From positions 6,053,501-6,117,500 of the forward strand of contig NZ_LT629702.1 of the NCBI RefSeq assembly GCF_900103345.1: a stretch of 64,000 nt of DNA, written 5' to 3'. The notes beneath the pieces are model-generated. The model was not told the DNA's origin, did no database searches, and was given only the letters and a program-made list of their open reading frames with translations. A program made the position numbers and the translations under genes. The DNA is from Pseudomonas azotoformans. GTDB taxonomy: Bacteria > Pseudomonadota > Gammaproteobacteria > Pseudomonadales > Pseudomonadaceae. Below are positions 19,126-28,581 of this stretch, piece by piece. Position 1 is the first letter of the stretch. Each line of letters opens with the position of its first letter.

Positions 19126-21177
19126 TTATTTGATACGTTGGCCTGGCTTGGCACCACTGTCAGGGCTCAGGAGGTAAATCTCTTCGCCACCAGGGCCGGC
19201 CGCCATCACCATGCCTTCGGAAACACCGAACTTCATTTTCCGAGGCTTGAGGTTGGCGATCATCATGGTCAGGCGGCCATCGAGCTTGGACGGGTCCGGG
19301 TAAGCGCTCTTTATCCCGGAGAACACGTTGCGTTGCTCACCGCCGAGGTCCAGGGTGAGGCGCAGCAACTTGTCGGCACCCTCCACGGATTCGGCCCTGA
19401 CGATCAGCGCGACACGCAGGTCCACCGCAGCAAAGGCGTCAAACTCGATTTCGGGGGAAATCGGATCCTTGGCCAGTTCGCCATTACCCGCCGGCGTCGA
19501 TTCGCCAGTGTCGGTCTGGCTGGCGACCAGGTCTTCTTTCGAAGCGTCGGTCATGGCCTGGACTTTCACCGGGTCGATACGGGTCATCAGCGGCTTGAAC
19601 TCGTTCAGCTGATGATTGCCGAGCAGGCTGGCGTGATCGTTCCAGGTCAGCGGCGCCACGTTGAGGAACGCCTCGGCATCGGCGGCCAGCAGTGGCAGCA
19701 CGGGTTTGAGGAAGATCACCAACTGGCGGAAAAGGTTGATGCCTGTTGCGCAGATCGCCTGGACTTCCGCCTGCTTGCCTTCCTGCTTGTTCAGCGACCA
19801 CGGAGCCTTGTCGGCGATCCAGGCGTTGGCGCGGTCGGCCAGGCCCATGATCTCACGCATGGCACGGGCAAAGTCACGGGCTTCGTAGGCATCGGCAATG
19901 CTTGGCGCGGCGGCCAGGAACGCGTCGGTCAGTTCCGGGGCGGCGTTCTCGGCCACCAGCACGCCGGCGTTGCCCTTGTGGATAAACCCGGCGCAACGGC
20001 TGGCGATGTTAACGACCTTGCCGACCAGATCCGAGTTGACCTTCTGTACGAAGTCTTCCAGGTTCAGGTCCAGGTCATCGACACCACGGCCCAGCTTGGA
20101 CGCGTAGTAGTAGCGCAGGTATTCAGGTGACAGGTGGTCCAGGTAGGTGCGCGCCTTGATAAAGGTGCCACGGGACTTGGACATTTTCTGGCCGTTGACC
20201 GTCAGGTAGCCGTGCACGGCAATACCGGTTGGCTTGCGGTAGCCCGAACCTTCGAGCATCGCCGGCCAGAACAGGGCGTGAAAGTTGACGATGTCCTTGC
20301 CGATGAAGTGGTACAGCTCGGCGGTGGAGTCCTTGTTCCAGAACGCGTCGAAGTCCAGCTCCGGCGTGCGGTCGCAGAGGTTCTTGAAGCTGGCCATGTA
20401 GCCGATCGGCGCATCCAGCCACACGTAGAAGTATTTGCCCGGCTCGCCCGGGATCTCGAAGCCGAAGTACGGCGCATCACGGGAGATGTCCCATTGCTGC
20501 AGGCCGCTGTCGAGCCATTCGGAGAGTTTGTTGGCCACGGCATCCTGCAGGGTGCCGCTGCGGGTCCAGGTTTGCAGCATCTGCTGGAAATCCGGAAGCT
20601 TGAAGAAGAAGTGCTGGGAATCCTTGAGCACCGGCGTGGCGCCGGAGATTGCTGACTTTGGATCCTTCAGGTCAGTGGGTGCATAGGTTGCACCGCACTT
20701 TTCGCAGTTGTCGCCGTACTGGTCTTCGGTACCGCATTTCGGGCAGGTGCCCTTGATGAAGCGGTCGGCCAGGAACATTTTCTTTTCCGGGTCGAAATAC
20801 TGGGTCACCGAACGCTGGTCGATGTGCCCGGCTTCCTTGAGCCGCAGGTAGATCTGGCTCGACAGCTCACGGTTTTCTTCGGAGTGGGTCGAGTGGAAGT
20901 TGTCGAAATCCACCAGGAACTCGGCAAAGTCGGCGCTGTGTTCAGCCTGCACATTGGCGATCAGTTGTTCCGGGGTGATGCCTTCCTTTTCGGCGCGCAG
21001 CATGATGGCCGAACCGTGGGCGTCGTCCGCGCAGACATAAATGCATTGGTTGCCGCGATGCTTCTGGAAGCGCACCCACATATCGGTCTGGATGTACTCA
21101 AGCATATGGCCAAGATGGATGGAACCATTGGCATAGGGCAGGGCGCTGGTGACGAGGATCTTGCGTGGCTCGGACAT
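19126..21177 (-). CDS. metG: Methionyl-tRNA synthetase
   Basis: Charges tRNA(Met) with methionine for initiation and elongation. The 683-residue, long-form class I enzyme carries the HIGH-type motif [11 protein letters not shown] (about 13-23), a zinc knuckle [18 protein letters not shown], the KMSKS loop (QKMSKSRGT) and a C-terminal EMAP/Trbp111-like tRNA-binding domain (about 580-683, with [14 protein letters not shown]). It is divergent from apbC, the neighbour seen in many Gammaproteobacteria. Confidence 0.98.
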   Translation of the reverse strand: MSEPRKILVTSALPYANGSIHLGHMLEYIQTDMWVRFQKHRGNQCIYVCADDAHGSAIMLRAEKEGITPEQLIANVQAEHSADFAEFLVDFDNFHSTHSEENRELSSQIYLRLKEAGHIDQRSVTQYFDPEKKMFLADRFIKGTCPKCGTEDQYGDNCEKCGATYAPTDLKDPKSAISGATPVLKDSQHFFFKLPDFQQMLQTWTRSGTLQDAVANKLSEWLDSGLQQWDISRDAPYFGFEIPGEPGKYFYVWLDAPIGYMASFKNLCDRTPELDFDAFWNKDSTAELYHFIGKDIVNFHALFWPAMLEGSGYRKPTGIAVHGYLTVNGQKMSKSRGTFIKARTYLDHLSPEYLRYYYASKLGRGVDDLDLNLEDFVQKVNSDLVGKVVNIASRCAGFIHKGNAGVLVAENAAPELTDAFLAAAPSIADAYEARDFARAMREIMGLADRANAWIADKAPWSLNKQEGKQAEVQAICATGINLFRQLVIFLKPVLPLLAADAEAFLNVAPLTWNDHASLLGNHQLNEFKPLMTRIDPVKVQAMTDASKEDLVASQTDTGESTPAGNGELAKDPISPEIEFDAFAAVDLRVALIVRAESVEGADKLLRLTLDLGGEQRNVFSGIKSAYPDPSKLDGRLTMMIANLKPRKMKFGVSEGMVMAAGPGGEEIYLLSPDSGAKPGQRIK

Positions 21178-21348
21178 GGGGCTCGGCTACTTGATGAAAC
21201 GGAGGTCGGCCACTATAAAGCGCCGGGAAATATATTTCACCCCGTGGCGCTGTTTCAGAATCTTCCCATCCTGCGAAAGCATGCCGTAACGCCGCTGGAA
21301 CGGTTAGGATAGCCGCCTGTTTCAGTCAGTCTTTTTCGGGAGTAGCCC

Positions 21349-22443
21349 ATGAGCGCCGTCAATCGCGCAGCGGTGGAAGCCGTGCTTCGCCAGTACACCG
21401 ACCCTTATTTGAACCAGGACCCGGTCAGTGCCGGCTGTGTACGCACCATCGACGTCCAGGGCGACCAGGTGTCGGTCCAATTGGAACTGGGCTATGCAGC
21501 CGGTCTGTTCAAGAGCGGTTGGGCGCAGATGCTGCAAATGGCCATCGAAGGTCTCGACGGCGTGCGGTCGGCCAAGGTCGACATCCGATGCGTGATCGCC
21601 GCGCACAAGGCCCAGGCGCAGATCCCTGGCCTGGCCAACGTCAAGAACGTAGTGGCCGTGGCGTCCGGCAAGGGCGGCGTGGGTAAATCCACCACGGCAG
21701 CCAACCTGGCCCTGGCCCTGGCTCGCGAAGGTGCGCGCGTGGGCATTCTCGATGCGGATATCTATGGCCCGAGCCAAGGCGTGATGTTCGGTATCGCCGA
21801 AGGCACGCGGCCGAAGGTCAAGGACCAGAAATGGTTCGTGCCGATCGAGTCCCTGGGCGTGGAAGTGATGTCCATGGCCTTCCTCACCGATGACAACACG
21901 CCGATGGTCTGGCGCGGCCCGATGGTCTCAGGCGCTTTGCTGCAACTGGTCACCCAGACCGCCTGGGGCGACCTGGACTACCTGGTGATCGATATGCCGC
22001 CAGGCACCGGCGACATCCAGCTGACCCTGGCGCAAAAAGTCCCGGTGGCCGGCTCGGTGATTGTCACTACGCCTCAGGACCTGGCCTTGCTCGACGCCAA
22101 GAAAGGTGTGGAAATGTTCCGCAAGGTCAACATCCCGGTGCTGGGTGTGGTGGAGAACATGGCGGTGCACATCTGTTCCAACTGTGGCCATGCCGAGCAT
22201 CTGTTCGGCGAAGGCGGTGGCGAGAAGCTGGCCACTCAGTACGGCGTGGAACTGTTGGCCTCGTTGCCGCTGTCGATGCTCATCCGCGAGCAGGCGGATG
22301 GTGGCAAGCCTACCGTTGTGGCAGAACCGGATAGCCAGATCGCCATGATCTATCAGGAGCTGGCGCGTCATGTCGGTGCGCGGATAGTCCTGCAGGAAGC
22401 TGCCACGCCAGCCATGCCGACCATCACCGTCAGCGACGACTGA
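21349..22443 (+). CDS. apbC: Mrp/ApbC iron-sulfur carrier ATPase
   Basis: P-loop scaffold or carrier that loads Fe-S clusters on target proteins. The 364 residues start with a MIP18/DUF59-like domain (about 1-85), then the deviant Walker A GKGGVGKSTTAA (about 106-117) and the C-terminal CxxC pair (HICSNCGHAEH) that binds the bridging cluster. GGAG precedes the ATG. A terminator follows at 22457-22485. Confidence 0.96.
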   Translation: MSAVNRAAVEAVLRQYTDPYLNQDPVSAGCVRTIDVQGDQVSVQLELGYAAGLFKSGWAQMLQMAIEGLDGVRSAKVDIRCVIAAHKAQAQIPGLANVKNVVAVASGKGGVGKSTTAANLALALAREGARVGILDADIYGPSQGVMFGIAEGTRPKVKDQKWFVPIESLGVEVMSMAFLTDDNTPMVWRGPMVSGALLQLVTQTAWGDLDYLVIDMPPGTGDIQLTLAQKVPVAGSVIVTTPQDLALLDAKKGVEMFRKVNIPVLGVVENMAVHICSNCGHAEHLFGEGGGEKLATQYGVELLASLPLSMLIREQADGGKPTVVAEPDSQIAMIYQELARHVGARIVLQEAATPAMPTITVSDD

Positions 22444-22456
22444 GGTGGTTGAAGGG

Positions 22457-22485
22457 AAAAAGCCTCGACGGTGTCGGGGCTTTTT
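22457..22485 (+). terminator. Terminator after apbC
   Basis: Arms AAAAAGCC.CGAC and GTCG.GGCTTTTT around GGT. Confidence 0.85.
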
Positions 22486-22539
22486 CATGCCTGGAAGATG
22501 GGCAAGGTGGGTTTGTTTCGCAATTACTCAGCTGGTCGT

Positions 22540-22555
22540 GTAAGCATTTGCTTAC
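22540..22555. promoter_or_regulatory. Inverted repeat upstream of a candidate small gene
   Basis: GTAAGCA-TT-TGCTTAC, with exact 7-base arms; a further GTAAG half lies at 22563. It sits in an AT-rich stretch about 115 bp before the 51-residue frame and could be an operator. A T-run follows, so a weak terminator is the alternative. Confidence 0.35.
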
Positions 22556-22667
22556 TTTTTCGTAAGTGTTTGGGTTTTTTTTCTTCCATGGACGTCCGTT
22601 TTCTTCGAGAGCTTTTTCTAACCAATTGAAATTTAACAATTAATTATTCAAGGTTCAGGACGATTGC

Positions 22668-22823
22668 ATGTCAGTTCATGGGTTGGATCCCGTTGAACTT
22701 CCTTTGGAACTCTTTAAGATCAGCCCTGTGTCCACGGATTGGCACAGCCATCAAGGAACGATGGTTGAAGGAACGTCGCAGGATGCGATTCATCAGGATG
22801 ATGAAAAGGAATACAGGGACTAG
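22668..22823 (+). CDS. Candidate small acidic protein, 51 residues, unknown
   Basis: A 51-codon frame from ATG 22668 to TAG 22821-22823, preceded by CAGGA with a 7-nt spacer and followed 12 bp later by a good terminator. The peptide starts MSVHGLDPVELPLELFKISP and ends in a strongly acidic stretch (QDDEKEYRD); no cysteines, signal or membrane span. It has its own AT-rich upstream region with an inverted repeat, so it looks like a monocistronic unit between apbC and fdxA. I do not recognise the family. The alternative is a small RNA using the same promoter and terminator. Confidence 0.5.
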   Translation: MSVHGLDPVELPLELFKISPVSTDWHSHQGTMVEGTSQDAIHQDDEKEYRD

Positions 22824-22834
22824 GGAAAAAATGT

Positions 22835-22860
22835 GGGCGGGTCATACCGCCCCTTTTTTT
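22835..22860 (+). terminator. Terminator after the 51-residue frame
   Basis: GGGCGG-GTCATA-CCGCCC followed by seven T. An A-run on the left lets it work in both directions. Confidence 0.85.
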
Positions 22861-22895
22861 GCCTGCAGGAAAGTAAAACCGACCATCCAGAAACG

Positions 22896-22920
22896 CAAAA
22901 AGGCCCGCAAGGGGCCTTTT
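22896..22920 (-). terminator. Terminator after fdxA
   Basis: Minus-strand stem AAAAGGCCC/GGGCCTTTTT located 17 bp beyond the fdxA stop. Confidence 0.85.
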
Positions 22921-22936
22921 GGATGGGGCGACGCTA

Positions 22937-23260
22937 TCAGCGTTCGAGGTCTGCAATCTTACCTTTTTTGCCATCCCACTCCGCTGCGTCCGGCATCGGA
23001 TCTTTGCGCTCAGTGATATTCGGCCAGATTTCCGCCAGCTCGACGTTCAACTGAATGAATTCCTGCATCTCCGCCGGGACTTCATCCTCGGAGAAAATAG
23101 CGACGGCCGGGCATTCAGGTTCACACAGGGCGCAATCGATGCACTCATCCGGGTGGATAACCAGGAAGTTCGGGCCTTCGTAGAAGCAGTCCACCGGACA
23201 CACTTCGACGCAGTCGGTGTACTTGCACTTGATGCAGTTGTCGGTAACGACGAAGGTCAT
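22937..23260 (-). CDS. fdxA: Seven-iron ferredoxin FdxA
   Basis: Soluble electron carrier with one [3Fe-4S] and one [4Fe-4S] cluster, 107 residues. The N-terminal cysteines C-x7-C-x3-CP ([16 protein letters not shown]) and the second set [12 protein letters not shown] match the Azotobacter FdI-like pattern used by Pseudomonas FdxA. The C-terminal third, with [12 protein letters not shown], is typical of the long form. It follows mutS on the same strand; the fdxA-mutS-cinA-recA order is conserved in Pseudomonas, here with the tailocin inserted. Confidence 0.96.
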   Translation of the reverse strand: MTFVVTDNCIKCKYTDCVEVCPVDCFYEGPNFLVIHPDECIDCALCEPECPAVAIFSEDEVPAEMQEFIQLNVELAEIWPNITERKDPMPDAAEWDGKKGKIADLER

Positions 23261-23402
23261 TTCTAATTCTCTCCTCAGGCGGCGGCAGCGAAACCCTTTG
23301 TGGCAGGGCTCGCGAGGTTCGGGAGCGATAGTCTGCAGGCCCGGCTAAAAGCCTCCAGCATCCCAAACCGCGCGAGAGTCTACCAGCTTGCAAGCCTCAG
23401 CG

Positions 23403-25994
23403 TTATATCCGAACCTGCAGTGCATATAACATTTCGAGCGCTTTTCTCGGCGTCAAGCCGTCCAAGTCAAGCTTAGCCAACTCATCCAGCACCGGATGGG
23501 GCAGGCTGGCGAACATGTCGCTCTGATGCGGCGCGGCCGGTTTGCTGGTGGTTTTGGCGGGGCTGGCAACCACAGTCTCATGGGGCAGGGCCGTGGTTTC
23601 CAGGCGGCTGAGGTGCTCGCGGGCGCGGGTGATCACATCGTTCGGTACCCCGGCCAATTGCGCCACGGCCAGGCCATAGCTCTGGCTGGCCGGCCCAGGC
23701 AGCACGTGGTGCAGGAACACGATGCGCTCGTTGTGCTCAGTGGCGTTCAGATGCACGTTGGCTACCAGCGGCTCGCTTTCCGGCAACACCGTCAGCTCGA
23801 AGTAGTGCGTGGCGAACAGCGTATACGCGCGCAGATGAGCAAGGCGTTCGGCAGCCGCCCAGGCCAGGGACAAGCCGTCGAAGGTGCTGGTGCCGCGACC
23901 TACTTCGTCCATCAGCACCAGGCTGCGCTCGGTGGCGTTGTGCAGAATGTTGGCGGTCTCGCTCATTTCCACCATAAAGGTCGAACGGCCACCGGCCAGG
24001 TCATCGCTGGAGCCGATCCGGGTGAAAATGCGGTCCACCAGGGACAGTTCGCAACTGGCCGCCGGCACAAAGCTGCCGATATGCGCCAGCAGCACGATCA
24101 AGGCGGTCTGGCGCATGTAGGTGGATTTACCGCCCATGTTCGGACCGGTGATCACCAACATGCGGGTATCGTCGTCCAGCGACAGGTCGTTGGCGACGAA
24201 CGGCGTGGTCAGCACCTGTTCTACAACCGGGTGACGACCTTGCACGATGCGCATGCATGGCTCGCTGACAAAGCGCGGGCAGTTCAGATCAAGGTTCAGC
24301 GCCCGTTCGGCCAGGTTGCTCAACACGTCCAGTTCGGCCAGGGCGGCGGCGGTGTCCTGCAGCGGTGCCAGTTGGCTGATCAAGTCTTCCAGCAGGTTTT
24401 CGTAGAGCATCTTCTCTCGAGCCAAGGCACGGCTCTTGGCCGAGAGCGCCTTGTCTTCGAATTCTTTCAGCTCCGGGGTGATAAACCGTTCGGCACCTTT
24501 GAGGGTCTGGCGACGCTGATAGTCGATCGGTGCCGATTCGGCCTGCTTGCTGGGCAATTCAATAAAGTAGCCATGCACACGGTTGTAGCCAACTTTCAGG
24601 TTGGCCAGGCCGGTGCGGGCTTTTTCACGGGCTTCCAGGTCGATCAGGAACTGTCCGGCGTTTTCGCTCAGGGATTGCAGCTCGTCCAGCTCGCTGTCGT
24701 AACCGGTCTTGAGTACGCCGCCGTCACGGATGATCGCCGGCGGGTTGTCGATGATGGCTTTTTCCAGCAAGGCCGCCAGCTCCGGGTAAGTCCCGGCTGT
24801 AGTTGCAAGCTGTTGCAGGTGCGGCGTATCCAGCTCAGTCATCGCCACCTGCAGTTGCGGCAGGGCACCGAGGGCATCGCGCAGGCGCGCCAGGTCGCGG
24901 GGTCGTGCGTTACGCAGGCCGATCCGCGCAAGGATGCGCTCGATATCGCCGATTTCCTTCAACTGCGGCTGCAGCTTTTCAAAGCGATAGCCGTCCAGCA
25001 GGCAGGTAATGGACGTCTGGCGCGCTTGCAGCACCACCAGGTCCCGCAGCGGACGGTTCAGCCAGCGGGTCAGCAAGCGACTGCCCATGGCCGTCTGGCA
25101 ACGATCGACCACCGATTGCAGGGTGTTATCGCGACCACCGGCCAGGTTGGTATCCAGCTCCAGGTTGCGACGGCTGGCGCCATCGAGCACCACGGTATCG
25201 TCCAGACGCTCATGACGCAGGCTGCGCAAGTGCGGCAGGGCGGTGCGCTGGGTTTCCTTGGCATAGCCCAGCAGGCAACCGGCGGCGCCGATGGCCAGGG
25301 TCAGGGTTTCGCACCCGAAGCCTTTGAGGTCCTGCACCGAGAACTGCTGGCACAGACTTTTCAGCGCCGAATCACGCTCGAAATCCCACGGCGCACGGCG
25401 CTTGGCCCCACGACGTTTTTCTGCCGGCAGATCCTTCGGCCAATCATCCGGGATCAACAGCTCTACCGGATTGATGCGCTCCAGCTCCGCCAGCAGGTTC
25501 TCCCAGCCCTTGATCTCCAGCACACTGAAGTTGCCGCTGGTGATATCCAGCACCGACAGGCCAAACAGACGCTCATCGCCCAACACCGCAGCAATGAGGT
25601 TGTCGCGACGCTCATCCAGCAGTGCCTCATCACTCACCGTCCCCGGCGTAATAATGCGCACCACCTGGCGTTCAACCGGCCCCTTGCTGGTCGCCGGGTC
25701 GCCGATCTGCTCACAGATCACTACCGACTCGCCCAGTTTCACCAGCTTGACCAGGTAACCTTCCAACGAATGGTAAGGAATCCCACACATCGGAATCGAC
25801 TGCCCCGCCGACTGCCCACGCGCGGTCAGGGTGATGTCCAGCAGCTTGGCGGCCTTCTTCGCGTCTTCGTAGAAGATCTCGTAGAAGTCGCCCATGCGGT
25901 AGAACATCAACTGATCAGGGTGCTGGTTCTTGAGGCGCCAGTACTGCTGCATCATCGGGGTATGGGAGGACAGGTCTGAAGTGGTTTTACTCAT
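23403..25994 (-). CDS. mutS: DNA mismatch repair protein MutS
   Basis: Mismatch-recognition ATPase, 863 residues. The mismatch-reading Phe-x-Glu lies in [13 protein letters not shown] (around residue 34). The ABC-type ATPase is in the last third, with Walker [12 protein letters not shown] (near 615), the [13 protein letters not shown]alker B and THYFELT. The ATG at 25994 gives the usual N-terminus [18 protein letters not shown]; a longer reading from 26141 does not fit homologues. It forms the left border of the tailocin locus. Confidence 0.97.
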   Translation of the reverse strand: MSKTTSDLSSHTPMMQQYWRLKNQHPDQLMFYRMGDFYEIFYEDAKKAAKLLDITLTARGQSAGQSIPMCGIPYHSLEGYLVKLVKLGESVVICEQIGDPATSKGPVERQVVRIITPGTVSDEALLDERRDNLIAAVLGDERLFGLSVLDITSGNFSVLEIKGWENLLAELERINPVELLIPDDWPKDLPAEKRRGAKRRAPWDFERDSALKSLCQQFSVQDLKGFGCETLTLAIGAAGCLLGYAKETQRTALPHLRSLRHERLDDTVVLDGASRRNLELDTNLAGGRDNTLQSVVDRCQTAMGSRLLTRWLNRPLRDLVVLQARQTSITCLLDGYRFEKLQPQLKEIGDIERILARIGLRNARPRDLARLRDALGALPQLQVAMTELDTPHLQQLATTAGTYPELAALLEKAIIDNPPAIIRDGGVLKTGYDSELDELQSLSENAGQFLIDLEAREKARTGLANLKVGYNRVHGYFIELPSKQAESAPIDYQRRQTLKGAERFITPELKEFEDKALSAKSRALAREKMLYENLLEDLISQLAPLQDTAAALAELDVLSNLAERALNLDLNCPRFVSEPCMRIVQGRHPVVEQVLTTPFVANDLSLDDDTRMLVITGPNMGGKSTYMRQTALIVLLAHIGSFVPAASCELSLVDRIFTRIGSSDDLAGGRSTFMVEMSETANILHNATERSLVLMDEVGRGTSTFDGLSLAWAAAERLAHLRAYTLFATHYFELTVLPESEPLVANVHLNATEHNERIVFLHHVLPGPASQSYGLAVAQLAGVPNDVITRAREHLSRLETTALPHETVVASPAKTTSKPAAPHQSDMFASLPHPVLDELAKLDLDGLTPRKALEMLYALQVRI

Positions 25995-26190
25995 TGGGTC
26001 GTAGGCAAATTCGTTGAAAGGAGTGGGGCAAATGTGGGGCATTCCGCCCTGCGATTTTGCGGTGGGCGCAAGGTTAACATGCAAGGTCGGAGCTTCGCAG
26101 GTCACAAACGGATAGGTAAAACGCAAAAGGGTGCGGCGCATTTACTTAACTGCAAATCAGCGCGCCGCGTGTATCTGCCATGCCTTTGTA

Positions 26191-27171
26191 TTACAGCGCC
26201 CGCACGGGGATGCAAATGTCGCAGGTGAATTCACCGGTGCCAGAGTCGGTTGCGTTCGCCGTAAAAAACATCTCGAAACATGGCCGGTCATCGCATTGCA
26301 GACCGCTGGAGGGCATCCATTCACGCGTCAGCCACATCCAGGCATCGGCTATTTTGTCTGTTTTCCCTTTGAAGCGCGCTACGGCATAGCGGCCGCCCGG
26401 CAGGGTCTGGATGTCTGCCTGGGCGCTGGTCACAAAACAGGCTGGCACTTCAACGCAGGCGTCATACCGGCACTTGTTTGGGGGCGTGATGGAGGGATCG
26501 TCATAGCCTATGCCGTAACACCGTTCACCGCCGAGGCCGTTGGAGTGCATCCATGGCGCCATGGTCCCGCGCCAGAAGTGGCCGATTGCGGGGCCGTAGG
26601 GGCCGATCAGGCGTTGGTAGGCAACGCGTACCTTGGGTAAGTCAATAATGCGTACGTCCATGGTGGGCTCTTTCACTGGAGGAGAAGAGAACCCAGCGTC
26701 GTTGAACGTACGCTCATGTGCCTGATGGGCATTGCCGAAGACCTGATCAGGATTGCTCTCCTGCGGACCCGGCCGCAGCCCGATGGCAGCCGCCTGCGCT
26801 GCCAGCCGCTGCGGTGTGTTGGCGCGCCACTTGGATGGCGTGCAGCCAAACTGGAGTTTGAAGGCCCGTGCGAATGCTTCGCCTGAGTTGAAACCGCTGG
26901 CCAATGCCGTTTCAAGCACGCTTTCATGGCTGCCGCAGGACAGGCGGAACGCTGCCTTCTCCAGTCGCCGCCTCCGGACGTAAATGCCCAATGTCTCGCC
27001 CATCCACGCCGCGAAAATCCGATGAAAATGGAAGCGCGAAAAGTTGGCGATATCGGCCAACTGGGCGCCATCCAATGGGGTGTCCAGGTGGGCATCGATG
27101 TAGTTGAGTACGCGGTTCATACGCCGGGCGTACTCGGCGCGGGATGCGTGGGCGGAGATTTTGGTGGTCAT
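26191..27171 (-). CDS. AraC-family transcriptional regulator with GyrI-like effector domain
   Basis: A 326-residue regulator with the DNA-binding domain at the N-terminus: two helix-turn-helix units between residues 10 and 110, with LADIANFSRFHFHRIFAAW and the AraC signature GFNSGEAFARAFKLQFGCTP. The C-terminal half (about 165-320) is a GyrI/SOUL-like small-molecule-binding domain. This Rob/SoxS-like architecture often senses hydrophobic compounds. It starts at 27171, divergent from prtR; an inverted repeat at 27194-27211 lies between the two starts. Whether it affects the tailocin is unknown. Confidence 0.88.
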   Translation of the reverse strand: MTTKISAHASRAEYARRMNRVLNYIDAHLDTPLDGAQLADIANFSRFHFHRIFAAWMGETLGIYVRRRRLEKAAFRLSCGSHESVLETALASGFNSGEAFARAFKLQFGCTPSKWRANTPQRLAAQAAAIGLRPGPQESNPDQVFGNAHQAHERTFNDAGFSSPPVKEPTMDVRIIDLPKVRVAYQRLIGPYGPAIGHFWRGTMAPWMHSNGLGGERCYGIGYDDPSITPPNKCRYDACVEVPACFVTSAQADIQTLPGGRYAVARFKGKTDKIADAWMWLTREWMPSSGLQCDDRPCFEMFFTANATDSGTGEFTCDICIPVRAL

Positions 27172-27193
27172 AGTGCGTGGTAGTATGCACAAA

Positions 27194-27211
27194 AAATGCA
27201 AATTAGCATTT
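27194..27211. promoter_or_regulatory. Inverted repeat between araC-type gene and prtR
   Basis: AAATGC-AAATTA-GCATTT, exact 6-base arms, placed 34 bp before the prtR start. The arm AAATGC is the same as that of the tailocin operator at 28066-28083, which suggests a PrtR autoregulatory site with a wider centre. Confidence 0.45.
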
Positions 27212-27245
27212 GCCAAGCCAAAAAACTCCCGTCACTATCCCCGTT

Positions 27246-27980
27246 ATGCAAAAACGCAACGTTTCTATCGTCTTAAGAGAACTGCTGGACCGCGACCGGA
27301 TCTCCCCCACGGAGCTTCACCGGCGTACTGGCGTGCCTCAATCCACACTCTCTCGGATCCTCAGCGGCAAGATCGTTGATCCGTCGGACAAGCACATTTC
27401 CCGTATCGCCGAGTACTTCCGCGTCAGCACCGATTACCTGCGCGGGCGCGCGGCGATGGGCGCTGTGCGCGATGACGTGCGTGACCCGATGCATTCGGAA
27501 CTCAAGGACATAAGCCTGTGGGACGACGACACGCCCGTTAATGATGATGAGGTGTCGATCCCTTTTCTGCGCGAGGTTGAATTGGCTGCTGGATCAGGAA
27601 GATTCGTCATCGAGGAAAGCGAGAAGGCCAGCCTGCGGTTCGGCAAGCGCAGCCTGCGGCATAACGGTGTGCAGTTCGACCAGGCCAAGTGCGTGACGGT
27701 GCGTGGCAACAGCATGTTGCCGGTGCTGCGCGACGGTGCAACAGTCGGGGTGAACGCAGGCAAAAGCGGCATTGGTGATATCGTCGATGGCGACTTGTAT
27801 GCCATCAATCACAACGGCCAATTACGCGTGAAACAGCTCTATCGCCTGCCTTCCGGGATTCGCCTGCGCAGTTTCAATCGCGACGAGCACCCGGATGAGG
27901 ACTACAGCTTCCAGGATATCCAGGATGAGCAGATCAGCATCCTCGGCCATGTGTTCTGGTGGGGTATGTACGCCCGTTAA
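27246..27980 (+). CDS. prtR: PrtR-like tailocin repressor (Cro/C1 HTH plus S24 peptidase)
   Basis: LexA/CI-type repressor of tailocin genes, 244 residues. The N-terminal helix-turn-helix (about 5-65) has PTELHRRTGVPQSTLSRIL. The C-terminal S24 self-cleavage domain has the Ala-Gly scissile site in ELAAGSG (A115-G116), nucleophile Ser156 in RGNSMLP and general base Lys196 in LRVKQLY. RecA filaments should therefore trigger autocleavage and derepression. I use the ATG at 27246, where homology starts. Palindromic operators lie downstream before the structural operon. No PrtN-type activator gene is visible here, unlike the P. aeruginosa pyocin locus. Confidence 0.92.
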   Translation: MQKRNVSIVLRELLDRDRISPTELHRRTGVPQSTLSRILSGKIVDPSDKHISRIAEYFRVSTDYLRGRAAMGAVRDDVRDPMHSELKDISLWDDDTPVNDDEVSIPFLREVELAAGSGRFVIEESEKASLRFGKRSLRHNGVQFDQAKCVTVRGNSMLPVLRDGATVGVNAGKSGIGDIVDGDLYAINHNGQLRVKQLYRLPSGIRLRSFNRDEHPDEDYSFQDIQDEQISILGHVFWWGMYAR

Positions 27981-27997
27981 CCTTCTTGCGTAAGACG

Positions 27998-28024
27998 AAG
28001 CCCGCCAACGAGCGGGCTTTTTTT
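27998..28024 (+). terminator. Terminator after prtR
   Basis: AAGCCCGC-CAACGA-GCGGGCTT followed by a T-run. It separates prtR from the tailocin promoter. Confidence 0.92.
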
Positions 28025-28065
28025 CGTCTGCAGAAAATCGCCAAACCCTCGGCCCACGAGGCTTA

Positions 28066-28113
28066 AAATGCACATGTGCATTTCTTCGGTAAAAATAAAT
28101 GCATCTATGCATT
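28066..28113 (+). promoter_or_regulatory. Tailocin operators (putative PrtR sites)
   Basis: Two related palindromes: AAATGCACATGTGCATTT at 28066-28083 is an exact 18-bp inverted repeat, and AATGCAT-CT-ATGCATT at 28098-28113 has exact 7-base arms. A third core, TATGCATA, lies at 28121-28128 inside the promoter spacer. The shared half is ATGCA/TGCAT. Centres of the three are about 31 and 19 bp apart. The second overlaps the -35 element, as expected for repression. Confidence 0.7.
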
Positions 28114-28140
28114 GACTGTATATGCATACATACTTATTCT
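28112..28140 (+). promoter_or_regulatory. Tailocin structural-operon promoter
   Basis: -35 TTGACT (28112-28117), 17-bp spacer and -10 TATTCT (28135-28140): a near-consensus sigma-70 promoter with palindromic operator cores in the spacer and over the -35. Transcription should begin near 28147. Confidence 0.75.
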
Positions 28141-28146
28141 TCATCT

Positions 28147-28581
28147 CAAGCCAGCCAAACAAGGCTTGGTGGAGGCGGCAAGGATGCTGCCAGGAAAGAC
28201 AAGGAAGGCACGCAACACCGGCAAGGACGCCATCTGAGCGATGGCAGGGAGGCCAGGCAACACCGGCAAGGATGCCGACGCTCTTTAGTTTTACCGCTTC
28301 AAGAACAGGCAGCGATGAACCGGCCTCATAACGGTTCAGAGGGTTGGCAACTGACCCGGGTGTGCAGCGTAAAGCACCAGAAGCAGTTATCCGGCAGACA
28401 GGGATCGTGGTCGGAAAAACATCGAGGAAAGATCCGTACCGCGCCAGTAGCGCCGAAAGATCGAAGATGGACCGCATTACTGAAAAGCCCGGGCAACCGG
28501 GCTTTTTGGAATGCCTACCTACAAAATGGATTTACCCAAGAGCCGGCCCCGCGCCGGTAGTGCTCAGCCAGGAGGCGTGAC
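28147..28581 (+). other. Long structured leader of the tailocin operon
   Basis: About 435 nt of leader RNA before the holin gene with no convincing gene. It has possible hairpins at 28147-28168 (CAAGCC/GGCTTG), 28229-28245 (GCCATC/GATGGC) and 28316-28338 (TGAACCG/CGGTTCA), then a full terminator at 28483. A 20-nt direct repeat with one mismatch occurs at 28212-28231 and 28257-28276, 45 bp apart. Two tiny frames (17 codons from 28184 with a GGAGG site, and 15 codons from 28241) cover the repeats. Role unknown; see the findings on antitermination. Confidence 0.5.
28483..28507 (+). terminator. Intrinsic terminator inside the tailocin leader
   Basis: AAAAGCCCGG-GCAA-CCGGGCTTTT plus one further T: a ten-base stem with a GNRA tetraloop, lying between the promoter and the first structural gene. 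Confidence 0.85.

Noticed and set aside
22540..22560. Inverted repeat as a second apbC terminator
   Set aside because: Its stem is short and AT-rich and a proper terminator already exists at 22457-22485, so I kept it as a possible operator at low confidence.
22678..23016. 112-codon frame overlapping the fdxA 3' end
   Set aside because: It has no own ribosome site and crosses two terminators. The frame from ATG 22668 fits the signals better.
23496..25979. 827-codon open frame opposite mutS
   Set aside because: Fully antisense to mutS; the composition is that of a reverse-frame reading (rich in H, Q, R, V, G) with no domain.
28099..28560. 153-codon frame through the tailocin leader
   Set aside because: It crosses the promoter -35 region, the hairpins and the terminator, lacks a ribosome site at its start and has no domain. 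The leader is better read as regulatory RNA.
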